64,000 nt of DNA from Anthopleura xanthogrammica (lineage: Eukaryota; Cnidaria; Anthozoa; Actiniaria; Actiniidae). A program made the position numbers and the translations under genes. A model generated the notes under the pieces. The model was not told the origin of the DNA, did no database searches, and worked only from the letters and a program-made list of their open reading frames with translations. Of the stretch, positions 38,101-47,754 are shown piece by piece (the first letter of the stretch is position 1; every line of letters starts with the position of its first letter). The stretch spans positions 5,508,625 through 5,572,624 of the forward strand of contig OZ025223.1 in the NCBI GenBank assembly GCA_964019055.1. The letters are read 5' to 3'.

Positions 38101-41100
38101 AAAAAGTGGGGGTTTCAGCAAACAGGTCACGCCGTAAGCGAAAAACCTGGTTTTGAGAGCCAAAATGGCCATTTTTCAGTTTTTTGGGCTAAAAATTTTT
38201 TTTTCCAGCAAAACAGTGTTTTGGACACCCAAAATGTGCTTTTCTCGTCCAAAGCTTGCGTTTAGCAGTGAAAACGTCGTGTTTTGAGCAAAAGAAAATT
38301 CTCAGCAAATTTCAAATTTTCTCAGCAAAAAACAGCTTTTTTGACCAAAAAGCACCTTTACTCAACCAAAACCGAATTTTTTTTCGCCAAAACGTCGTGT
38401 TTTTATCTCAAGAGGTATTATCATGAGCAAAAAGTGGGGGTTTCAGCAAACAGGTCACGCCGTAAGCGAAAAACCTGGTTTTGAGAGCCAAAATGGCCAT
38501 TTTTCAGTTTTTTGGGCTAAAAAGTTTTTTTTTCCAGCAAAACAGTGTTTTGGACACCCAAAATGTGCTTTTCTCGTCCAAAGCTTGCGTTTAGCAGTAA
38601 AAACGTCGTGTTTTGAGCAAAAGAAAATTCTCAGCAAATTTCAAATTTTCTCAGCAAAAAACAGCTTTTTTGACCAAAAAGCACCTTTACTCAGCCAAAA
38701 CCGAATTTTTTTTCGCCAAAACGTCGTGTTTTTATCTCAAGAGGTATTATCATGAGCAAAAAGTGGGGGTTTCAGCAAACAGGTCACGCCGTAAGCGAAA
38801 AACCTGGTTTTGAGAGCCAAAATGGCCATTTTTCAGTTTTTTGGGCTAAAAAGTTTTTTTTTCCAGCAAAACAGTGTTTTGGACAGCCAAAATGTGCTTT
38901 TCTCGTCCAAAGCTTGCGTTTAGCAGTGAAAACGTCGTGTTTTGAGCAAAAGAAAATTCTCAGCAAATTTCAAATTTTCTCAGCAAAAAACAGCTTTTTT
39001 GACCAAAAAGCACCTTTACTCAGCCAAAACCGAATTTTTTTTCGCCAAAACGTCGTGTTTTTATCTCAAGAGGTATTATCATGACGTAAAGTGGGGGTTT
39101 CAGCAAACAGGTCACGCCGTAAGCGAAAAACCTGGTTTTGAGAGCCAAAATGGCCATTTTTCAGTTTTTTGGGCTAAAAAGTTTTTTTTCCCAGCAAAAC
39201 AGTGTTTTGGACAGCCAAAATGTGCTTTTCTCGTCCAAAGCTTGCGTTTAGCAGTGAAAACGTCGTGTTTTGAGCAAAAGAAAATTCTCAGCAAATTTCA
39301 AATTTTCTCAGCAAAAAACAGCTTTTTTGACCAAAAAGCACCTTTACTCAGCCAAAACCGAATTTTTTTTCGCCAAAACGTCGTGTTTTTATCTCAAGAG
39401 GTATTATCATGAGCAAAAAGTGGGGGTTTCAGCAAACAGGTCACGCCGTAAGCGAAAAACCTGGTTTTGAGAGCCAAAATGGCCATTTTTCAGTTTTTTG
39501 GGCTAAAAAGTTTTTTTTTCCAGCAAAACAGTGTTTTGGACACCCAAAATGTGCTTTTCTCGTCCAAAGCTTGCGTTTAGCAGTGAAAACGTCGTGTTTT
39601 GAGCAAAAGAAAATTCTCAGCAAATTTCAAATTTTCTCAGCAAAAAACAGCTTTTTTGACCAAAAAGCACCTTTACTCAGCCAAAAGCGAATTTTTTTTC
39701 GCCAAAACGTCGTGTTTTTATCTCAAGAGGTATTATCATGAGCAAAAAGTGGGGGTTTCAGCAAACAGGTCACGCCGTAAGCGAAAAACCTGGTTTTGAG
39801 AGCCAAAATGGCCATTTTTCAGTTTTTTGGGCTAAAAAGTTTTTTTTCCCAGCAAAACAGTGTTTTGGACACCCAAAATGTGCTTTTCTCGTCCAAAGCT
39901 TGCGTTTAGCAGTGAAAACGTCGTGTTTTGAGCAAAAGAAAATTCTCAGCAAATTTCAAATTTTCTCAGCAAAAAACAGCTTTTTTGACCAAAAAGCACC
40001 TTTACTCAGCCAAAACCGAATTTTTTTTCGCCAAAACGTCGTGTTTTTATCTCAAGAGGTATTATCATGAGCAAAAAGTGGGGGTTTCAGCAAACAGGTC
40101 ACGCCGTAAGCGAAAAACCTGGTTTTGAGAGCCAAAATGGCCATTTTTCAGTTTTTTGGGCTAAAAAGTTTTTTTTTCCAGCAAAACAGTGTTTTGGACA
40201 CCCAAAATGTGCTTTTCTCGTCCAAAGCTTGCGTTTAGCAGTGAAAACGTCGTGTTTTGAGCAAAAGAAAATTCTCAGCAAATTTCAAATTTTCTCAGCA
40301 AAAAACAGCTTTTTTGACCAAAAAGCACCTTTACTCAGCCAAAAGCGAATTTTTTTTCGCCAAAACGTCGTGTTTTTATCTCAAGAGGTATTATCATGAG
40401 CAAAAAGTGGGGGTTTCAGCAAACAGGTCACGCCGTAAGCGAAAAACCTGGTTTTGAGAGCCAAAATGGCCATTTTTCAGTTTTTTGGGCTAAAAAGTTT
40501 TTTTTCCCAGCAAAACAGTGTTTTGGACACCCAAAATGTGCTTTTCTCGTCCAAAGCTTGCGTTTAGCAGTGAAAACGTCGTGTTTTGAGCAAAAGAAAA
40601 TTCTCAGCAAATTTCAAATTTTCTCAGCAAAAAACAGCTTTTTTGACCAAAAAGCACCTTTACTCAGCCAAAAGCGAATTTTTTTTCGCCAAAACGTCGT
40701 GTTTTTATCTCAAGAGGTATTATCATGAGCAAAAAGTGGGGGTTTCAGCAAACAGGTCACGCCGTAAGCGAAAAACCTGGTTTTGAGAGCCAAAATGGCC
40801 ATTTTTCAGTTTTTTGGGCTAAAAAGTTTTTTTTTCCAGCAAAACAGTGTTTTGGACACCCAAAATGTGCTTTTCTCGTCCAAAGCTTGCGTTTAGCAGT
40901 GAAAACGTCGTGTTTTGAGCAAAAGAAAATTCTCAGCAAATTTCAAAGTTTCTCAGCAAAAAACAGCTTTTTTGACCAAAAAGCACCTTTACTCAGCCAA
41001 AACCGAATTTTTTTTCGCCAAAACGTCGTGTTTTTATCTCAAGAGGTATTATCATGAGCAAAAAGTGGGGGTTTCAGCAAACAGGTCACGCCGTAAGCGA

Positions 41101-43461
41101 AAAACCTGGTTTTGAGAGCCAAAATGGCCATTTTTCAGTTTTTTGGGCTAAAAAGTTTTTTTTTCCAGCAAAACAGTGTTTTGGACACCCAAAATGTGCT
41201 TTTCTCGTCCAAAGCTTGCGTTTAGCAGTGAAAACGTCGTGTTTTGAGCAAAAGAAAATTCTCAGCAAATTTCAAATTTTCTCAGCAAAAAACAGTTTTT
41301 TTGACCAAAAAGCACCTTTACTCAGCCAAAACCGAATTTGTTTTCGCCAAAACGTCGTGTTTTTATCTCAAGAGGTATTATCATGAGCAAAAAGTGGGGG
41401 TTTCAGCAAACAGGTCACGCCGTAAGCGAAAAACCTGGTTTTGAGAGCCAAAATGGCCATTTTTCAGTTTTTTGGGCTAAAAAGTTTTTTTTTTCCAGCA
41501 AAACAGTGTTTTGGACAGCCAAAATGTGCTTTTCTCGTCCAAAGCTTGCGTTTAGCAGTGAAAACGTCGTGTTTTGAGCAAAAGAAAATTCTCAGCAAAT
41601 TTCAAAGTTTCTCAGCAAAAAACAGCTTTTTTGACCAAAAAGCACCTTTACTCAGCCAAAAGCGAATTTTTTTTCGCCAAAACGTCGTGTTTTTATCTCA
41701 AGAGGTATTATCATGAGCAAAAAGTGGGGGTTTCAGCAAACAGGTCACGCCGTAAGCGAAAAACCTGGTTTTGAGAGCCAAAATGGCCATTTTTCAGTTT
41801 TTTGGGCTAAAAAGTTTTTTTTTCCAGCAAAACAGTGTTTTGGACAGCCAAAATGTGCTTTTCTCGTCCAAAGCTTGCGTTTAGCAGTGAAAACGTCGTG
41901 TTTTGAGCAAAAGAAAATTCTCAGCAAATTTCAAATTTTCTCAGCAAAAAACAGCTTTTTTGACCAAAAAGCACCTTTACTCAGTCAAAAGCGAATTTTT
42001 TTTCGCCAAAACGTCGTGTTTTTATCTCAAGAGGTATTATCATGAGCAAAAAGTGGGGGTTTCAGCAAACAGGTCACGCCGTAAGCGAAAAACCTGGTTT
42101 TGAGAGCCAAAATGGCCATTTTTCAGTTTTTTGGGCTAAAAAGTTTTTTTTTCCCAGCAAAACAGTGTTTTGGACAGCCAAAATGTGCTTTTCTCGTCCA
42201 AAGCTTGCGTTTAGCAGTGAAAACGTCGTGTTTTGAGCAAAAGAAAATTCTCAGCAAATTTCAAAGTTTCTCAGCAAAAAACAGCTTTTTTGACCAAAAA
42301 GCACCTTTACTCAGCCAAAACCGAATTTTTTTTCGCCAAAACGTCGTGTTTTTATCTCAAGAGGTATTATCATGAGCAAAAAGTGGGGGTTTCAGCAAAC
42401 AGGTCACGCCGTAAGCGAAAAACCTGGTTTTGAGAGCCAAAATGGCCATTTTTCAGTTTTTTGGGCTAAAAAGTTTTTTTTTACAGCAAAACAGTGTTTT
42501 GGACACCCAAAATGTGCTTTTCTCGTCCAAAGTTTGCGTTTAGCAGTGAAAACGTCGTGTTTTGAGCAAAAGAAAATTCTCAGCAAATTTCAAATTTTCT
42601 CAGCAAAAAACAGCTTTTTTGACCAAAAAGCACCTTTACTCAGCCAAAAGCGAATTTTTTTTCGCCAAAACGTCGTGTTTTTATCTCAAGAGGTATTATC
42701 ATGAGCAAAAAGTGGGGGTTTCAGCAAACAGGTCACGCCGTAAGCGAAAAACCTGGTTTTGAGAGCCAAAATGGCCATTTTTCAGTTTTTTGGGCTAAAA
42801 AGTTTTTTTTTCCAGCAAAACAGTGTTTTGGACAGCCAAAATGTGCTTTTCTCGTCCAAAGCTTGCGTTTAGCAGTGAAAACGTCGTGTTTTGAGCAAAA
42901 GAAAATTCTCAGGAAATTTCAAATTTTCTCAGCAAAAAACAGCTTTTTTGACCAAAAAGCACCTTTACTGAGCCAAAACCGAATTTTTTTTCGCCAAAAC
43001 GTCGTGTTTTTATCTCAAGAGGTATTATCATGAGCAAAAAGTGGGGGTTTCAGCAAACAGGTCACGCCGTAAGCGAAAAACCTGGTTTTGAGAGCCAAAA
43101 TGGCCATTTTTCAGTTTTTTGGGCTAAAAAGTTTTTTTTTCCAGCAAAACAGTGTTTTGGACACCCAAAATGTGCTTTTCTCGTCCAAAGCTTGCGTTTA
43201 GCAGTGAAAACGTCGTGTTTTGAGCAAAAGAAAATTCTCAGCAAATTTCAAATTTTCTCAGCAAAAAACAGCTTTTTTGACCAAAAAGCACCTTTACTCA
43301 GCCAAAACCGAATTTTTTTTCGCCAAAACGTCGTGTTTTTATCTCAAGAGGTATTATCATGAGCAAAAAGTGGGGGTTTCAGCAAACAGGTCACGCCGTA
43401 AGCGAAAAACCTGGGTTTGAGAGCCAAAATGGCCATTTTTCAGTTTTTTGGGCTAAAAAGT

Positions 43462-43900
43462 AGGTATGTAAGGCCGATTCTAGGATTTCGGCTCACTCTT
43501 CCCAGTGAAAAGAACACATCTCCAAAAATCACGCCTAAACTTTTTTACACAGACCAGGCCTCGCCGCAAATACACGGGAACGCCCTCCCTCCCATACACA
43601 GGCACGGCCTCGCCGCAAATACCCCCACGCCCCTCCCAGTGAAAAGAACACATCTCCAAAAATCACGCCTAAATTTTTTACACAGACCAGGCCTCGCCGC
43701 GAATACACAGACCAGGCCTCGCCGCAAATACCCCCTCACCCTTCCCAGTCAAAAGAACACATCTCCAAAAATCACACCTAAATTTTTTACACGGGAACGA
43801 CCTCGCCGCAAATACACAGACCAGGCCTCGCCGCAAATACCCTCACGTCCTTCCCCCTTCCCCCACATTCCCCCACATTCCCCCACGTCCTTCCCCCTCC
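43462..43900. repeat. Polinton terminal region, repeat type A
   Basis: A block with CCCAGTGAAAAGAACACATC then CCAAAAATCACGCCTAAA recurs near 43,500, 43,636 and 43,743. A shorter module, CCTCGCCGCAAATAC, occurs about seven times. C-rich strings (TTCCCCCACA) follow at 43,850-43,890. It is likely part of the terminal inverted repeat; the partner end is outside the window. No credible gene. Confidence 0.75.
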
Positions 43901-44460
43901 CTCCCATACACTAACACAGCCTCGCCGCAAACACCCCCCACGTCCTTCCCTCTCCCTCCAACGTACTAACACGACCACGCCGCACATTCCCGCCTACCCC
44001 TTCCCTCTCCCTCCAACATCACGTCCAAAACCCCCCCTAAATCCCCCCAACACGACCCCTCTCCCTCCAACATCACGTCCAAAACCCCCTAAATCCACCG
44101 CCACGACCACTCCAGACCTTCCCTGAAGCCCAAAAACCCCTAAATCCACCGCCACGACCCCCTCACGCCTTCCCTGAAGCCCAAAAACCCCTAAATCCAC
44201 CGCCACGACCCCCTCACGCCTTCCCTGAAGCCCAAAAATCACGTCCAAAAACCCCTAAATCCACCACCACGACCCCTCACGCCTTCCCCGAAGTCCAAAA
44301 ACCCCTAAATCCACCGCCACAACCCCCTCACGCCTTCCCCGAAGTCCAAAAACCCCTAAATCCACCACCACGACCCCTCACACCCTCCAAAAATCACGTC
44401 CAAAATCCCCCAACACGACCCCTCACGCCTTCCCCGAAGCCCAAAAATCACGCCTGGACC
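43901..44460. repeat. Polinton subterminal C-rich minisatellite, repeat type B
   Basis: A ~50-bp unit containing CCCAAAAACCCCTAAATCCA followed by CCGCCACGACCCC and TCACGCCTTCCC repeats from about 44,030 to 44,450. The + strand is very poor in G, and the minus strand carries repeated runs of G next to T-runs. No gene is visible. Subterminal tandem repeats are common in Polintons. Confidence 0.8.
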
Positions 44461-44714
44461 AGAGTAATCCTCATTCTTTTCCCCATGTTGCGCTCAAAGG
44501 GCTCCCACCCCTGGAGTTCTTTGAGGTCTAGAGATCAGAGTAAGACTTTAAGTGAAAGAACACTTTTTCAGAGGGGCTTGACTGGACTAGATGTGCGCGG
44601 GGAGAAGAGGGAAGGTCTGAGCTATTCTTGGGAAGAGAGGGAAGAGAGGGGTGTGGGGGAGGAACTCCCCCACAAAGGGAATAAAAGAAACTAAATAAAA
44701 GTGCTTTAATAAAG
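44461..44714. promoter_or_regulatory. Leader before the first Polinton gene
   Basis: This is a purine-rich stretch between the terminal repeats and the first + gene. It holds a perfect 21-bp hairpin (listed separately) and three AATAAA-like words, the last (TAATAAAG) directly touching the ATG at 44715. A promoter role is inferred from position only. Confidence 0.5.
44653..44673. other. 21-bp perfect hairpin, copy 1
   Basis: Arms GTGGGGGAG and CTCCCCCAC flank a GAA loop. The flanking GAGGGGT is shared with a second hairpin at 47693-47713. Possible structured RNA leader or protein site. Confidence 0.7.
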
Positions 44715-45257
44715 ATGCAAATACATAACAAAGAAAAAATGCAAAAAAAGAATAAGAAAGGTCGTCAGAGAGAAGTCACGGAGGAAGAAGAGATCCGCAT
44801 CACTGAAAAAGCACTCGAACAGGTCATGAGAGCGTTCCGCAATTCCATGACCGCATCGCCCCAAGTGATCGAAACTTCTCCAAAAGAAGAACTTCCAACA
44901 CCACCACCACGAAATTATCCCCAAGTGATCGAAACCCCTCCAACGCCACCACCACGAAATTATTCTCCCTCACCCCTCCCACCAAAGAAAAAAGACCATT
45001 CCTTCTTAAAGAACAACTGGGAGAACAGGAAATGCGTCGTATCCACGAACCTACTTACCGAAGAAAAGAGCTACTTTCGGAGCATGTACGCAACAGGTAA
45101 GCGCTTAGGAATAAACCCTGGCGTCATAATCGCCTGTTGTGAGGGAAAACCTTCTGCAAAGACCGGAAAGTCAAAGATCGATGGTCAAAAATATGCGTTC
45201 GCTTACTTCAAAGAAGAGGAGTTACCCGAGGGGTGCGTGTTATTAAAGGCTAAGTAA
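44715..45257 (+). CDS. Polinton protein with NUMOD-like DNA-binding C-terminus (180 aa)
   Basis: The N-terminus (residues 1-45) is highly charged and helical. A duplicated proline-rich linker follows (PQVIET...PPPRNY at about 49-68 and 69-83). The C-terminal part (about 119-165) reads SYFRSMYATGKRLGINPGVI then KIDGQKYAFAYF. This looks like the short helix-turn-helix modules (NUMOD1/IENR type) attached to homing endonucleases and viral DNA-binding proteins; no nuclease domain is seen. Function is unknown; sequence-specific DNA binding is an inference. A second ATG at residue 9 is possible. The start chosen is immediately preceded by TAATAAAG. Confidence 0.65.
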   Translation: MQIHNKEKMQKKNKKGRQREVTEEEEIRITEKALEQVMRAFRNSMTASPQVIETSPKEELPTPPPRNYPQVIETPPTPPPRNYSPSPLPPKKKDHSFLKNNWENRKCVVSTNLLTEEKSYFRSMYATGKRLGINPGVIIACCEGKPSAKTGKSKIDGQKYAFAYFKEEELPEGCVLLKAK

Positions 45258-45343
45258 CGTAAGATATCAAAGAAGGACTTTGACATCTAATACGCTTAAG
45301 AATATCTAGTCTATCATAAAGAGAACAAGAGAAGAAAGGAAAA

Positions 45344-46120
45344 ATGTCACTAACAAGACCAAGGCTAACAAGTATGATAGATTATGATGCAAGTAACCTA
45401 CGATTCTCTAAACCAATACGAAAAGAAGTGCTAGGAAAGAAGATAAAGTACAAGATAATCGAGATAAACACAAAGTACGACGACAAGGAAACACAAGGAA
45501 AGCTAATAGTACCATCTGGGTGGGTGTTCTCGTTCGGTCCTTCGGAAAGTTTATTCGAGGGATCAAGGAAGGACTATAGCCTACCACTATGCATATGGGA
45601 TCGCGAAGGACCAACTGAAGACCAGAAAAAGTGGATAAGATCCTTCAATAAGGTCGTAGATATGTGCATCGAAGCCGTACTACACTACAAGGAAGAACTT
45701 GGACTAATAGAACTAACTAAATCGGACCTAAAAAAGATCAAAGGCGGACTAAATCCCTTATATTGGAAACTAGAACCGGTAACAGGAGAAGATGGGAAGG
45801 TTAGGTTAGAAAAAGTAGAGGGAAAAGGACCCACGTTATACCCAAAAATACCAACAAACAGGGCTACGGGTAGGCTAGGAGGAAGATTTTACGACGCGTC
45901 CGGAAAAAGAATAGATCCAGAAGAACTTATTGGTAAGAAAATGGAGGTAGACGCTGCGTTACACATCAGTAACATTTACGTAGGATCTTCAGGTAAAGTA
46001 ACCTTAGTCATAAGAGTATGGGAAGTAAACATCAAAGATCCTAAGGAGTACGAGAGACTATTAAAGCCAATTCCAGAAATAGAGGAGTCAGATTCAGATG
46101 AAGAATATCCCTCTACCTAA
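45344..46120 (+). CDS. Putative viral-type ssDNA-binding protein (258 aa)
   Basis: A full-length frame with the pattern GKLIVPSGWVFSFGPSES in the first half, then GKGPTLYPKIPTN and ALHISNIYVGSSGKVTLVIR near the C-terminus, ending in an acidic tail (EIEESDSDEEYPST). The middle-to-C-terminal pattern, TLYPK then an Ile-rich strand pair, resembles the OB-fold ssDNA-binding proteins (T7 gp2.5-like, DUF2738/DUF5871) of large DNA viruses; an acidic tail also fits. The resemblance is from memory and moderate. Codon use leans to ATA and CTA, unlike the minus-strand genes beside it. Its 3' end overlaps the convergent gene at 46113 by 8 bp. Confidence 0.55.
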   Translation: MSLTRPRLTSMIDYDASNLRFSKPIRKEVLGKKIKYKIIEINTKYDDKETQGKLIVPSGWVFSFGPSESLFEGSRKDYSLPLCIWDREGPTEDQKKWIRSFNKVVDMCIEAVLHYKEELGLIELTKSDLKKIKGGLNPLYWKLEPVTGEDGKVRLEKVEGKGPTLYPKIPTNRATGRLGGRFYDASGKRIDPEELIGKKMEVDAALHISNIYVGSSGKVTLVIRVWEVNIKDPKEYERLLKPIPEIEESDSDEEYPST

Positions 46121-47612
46121 ACAACATCCATCCAACTCCCACCGATACGGCAGCAATCACCGCTAAGTTCACTTCATGCGAACTATCGCCAGTAGACTTA
46201 AGATTCCTCTTAGGACTCTTAACATTGTTATTGGTTTTCCCCTTCTTCTTCTCCTCTTTCTTCTCCTCTTTCTCCTCATGCTTAAAGTCCTTCTCCTCGT
46301 GCTTAAAGTCTTTTTCCTCGTGCTCGAAGTCCTTCCCACTCTTATCCTTATTCTTATGACTAGTAGCCTCCTCCATCTCCTTCTTCTCCCTCAAGTAACG
46401 CTCTTTCGCGGTTTCCTTATTAACCTCATTTACGCCAAACTTCATCCAAGTATGTACTTTCCTGAGCTTATCGTTGTACCCCGCCACGAGGTCTTCATTT
46501 ATGATAAGCCTACTTGGCATCAACCAACAACCAGGAGTCAATGCATAATCCAACGTCGCGTTTGAATCATTAACAGCAGTCTGATATCTCCGAATTCCGT
46601 CACTAACGCTGTCTAGAATGATACTGCTTTCTAGGATCCGTAAGAAAACCAGCTGTGTTTCCAATGAAGAACCACTTCCTTCTTCGTCATAAATCGGAGA
46701 ATACGTCCTAACCTGAGCCCCAAGAATGCAATAGACGAACGCCTCGATGCTACGATTGATCCTAACCAAGTTCTTTATCCCCAAGCCCTTTGCAGCAAAA
46801 AACGGCCTCCAGGGCATCCTCTCTGTGCTCCTTACCCAATAAATTTCGCCATGTGGGGTTTCTGGAAACGCATACTTATATTCAAAGTAATTCAACCCAG
46901 GTTGCTTGATATAGAGACCTTTCCTTCCCCATATGTATACTTCCCCAAGACCATTAGACGCCCCCTCCTTATTCCTAAAGTCCGGGTTTTTCGGTAGCTC
47001 GAACTCATCCATCAGGGCTTCCCACTTAATCTCGTTGTAACCATTATCCATCCTATTAAACGCTTCATCCCTGGGAAGCGGACACTCTAACTCGTACAAT
47101 ATCCTACGTATCGTAAAATACACGTGGAATCGGAAAAAGGGAATCTCCTTCATCATATCGAGTCCGACCCCACAGCCCTTAGTAGCGGCCCAAACAGCAA
47201 AGTTTAACTGTTGAGGCCAATACTTCATCTGGGGACCCGCCGCCCAGGCACGACATTCCTTATCGTGGAGGTGCGTTATTATCGTGTGCTCAAAGAGGTT
47301 ATAAACTTTTGTCATGAAGAAGAATTTCGGAGCAACGGGGACCTTAAGATCGGTTATTAGATCGGAAAAGCCCCCCTCGGGCTTGTTGTCGTAAAAGGGG
47401 TATGTCGCTCCAGTTCTCGTGAGGTTCTTGGGAAAGTTGGGTTTTGGTCTTTTAATCTTTGGCTTGGGCTTGGGCTTAGGCTTAGGCTTAGGCTTAGGCT
47501 CGGGAGGTGGCTTGTAGTCATATCTACCTATGGTTGGTATTTTAGGAGGCGTTGGGCGATGGGGGGAGGTTGAGTAATCACTTCCCATGTAGTTACCATA
47601 TGCATCAAACAT
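46113..47612 (-). CDS. Large tail-anchored Polinton protein of unknown function (499 aa)
   Basis: The N-terminus has a Pro-Lys ladder (PKPKPKPK, about 36-60). The core holds HLHDKECRAWAAGPQMKYWP and conserved-looking aromatic stretches. The C-terminal third is charged with a repeated HEEKDFK heptad (about 430-455), followed by a Lys-rich segment and one hydrophobic helix (NLAVIAAVSVGVGWMLF, about 479-497). I recall related proteins in cnidarian Polintons without assigned function. One C-terminal membrane helix suggests a tail-anchored virion or host-membrane protein. The start is preceded by ATATAAAAG about 10 bp upstream. Confidence 0.75.
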   Translation of the reverse strand: MFDAYGNYMGSDYSTSPHRPTPPKIPTIGRYDYKPPPEPKPKPKPKPKPKPKIKRPKPNFPKNLTRTGATYPFYDNKPEGGFSDLITDLKVPVAPKFFFMTKVYNLFEHTIITHLHDKECRAWAAGPQMKYWPQQLNFAVWAATKGCGVGLDMMKEIPFFRFHVYFTIRRILYELECPLPRDEAFNRMDNGYNEIKWEALMDEFELPKNPDFRNKEGASNGLGEVYIWGRKGLYIKQPGLNYFEYKYAFPETPHGEIYWVRSTERMPWRPFFAAKGLGIKNLVRINRSIEAFVYCILGAQVRTYSPIYDEEGSGSSLETQLVFLRILESSIILDSVSDGIRRYQTAVNDSNATLDYALTPGCWLMPSRLIINEDLVAGYNDKLRKVHTWMKFGVNEVNKETAKERYLREKKEMEEATSHKNKDKSGKDFEHEEKDFKHEEKDFKHEEKEEKKEEKKKGKTNNNVKSPKRNLKSTGDSSHEVNLAVIAAVSVGVGWMLFR

Positions 47613-47692
47613 CTTTCTTCTTTTATATGATGTATTTCTTTCCCCATTAAACCTCTATTCTATCGGGGGAACTCCACCATTTCACGAGGGGT

Positions 47693-47713
47693 ATGGGGGA
47701 GGAACTCCCCCAT
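47693..47713. other. 21-bp perfect hairpin, copy 2
   Basis: Arms ATGGGGGAG and CTCCCCCAT flank a GAA loop, preceded by GAGGGGT as in copy 1. It lies in the gap between two minus-strand genes. A related half-site, CGGGGGAACTCC, lies at about 47,664. Confidence 0.7.
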
Positions 47714-47754
47714 CTCGCGACGAACCCTATACTCAAAACCCCCTACTCGTAACG

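Larger units (their letters stand above)
11320..43460. repeat. 329-bp satellite array, about 98 units
   Basis: The unit boundary used here, ATGAGCAAAAAGTGGGGG, recurs from 11438 to 43359 every 328-330 bp (335 once at the left edge). Length variation is mainly in two T-runs, at about unit positions 103-111 and 284-291. The left-most units are the most divergent and interior units are nearly identical, as expected from unequal exchange. Within one unit, A-tracts recur about every 20-21 bp, so the monomer looks built from a degenerate short module of the form GCCAAAA-N7-TTTTC. The array is cut at 43,460 by the Polinton. The many short open frames on both strands follow the repeat and change frame with the T-runs, so I call this non-coding satellite. 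Confidence 0.97.

Noticed and set aside
11438..43424. Dozens of 60-266 codon open frames on both strands, looking like a repeated protein family
   Set aside because: They follow the 329-bp satellite exactly, change frame with T-run length, occur on both strands and match no known fold.
11320..43460. CRISPR-like array
   Set aside because: Units are contiguous 329-bp repeats with no unique spacers, in eukaryotic DNA.
43417..43914. 165-codon frame from the last satellite unit into the Polinton terminus
   Set aside because: Spans the insertion boundary and is made of repeat sequence; no conserved features.
44029..44450. Telomere, because of CCCCTAAA-like strings
   Set aside because: The strings are part of ~50-bp units inside a Polinton terminus and do not form a simple telomeric array; coding DNA follows.
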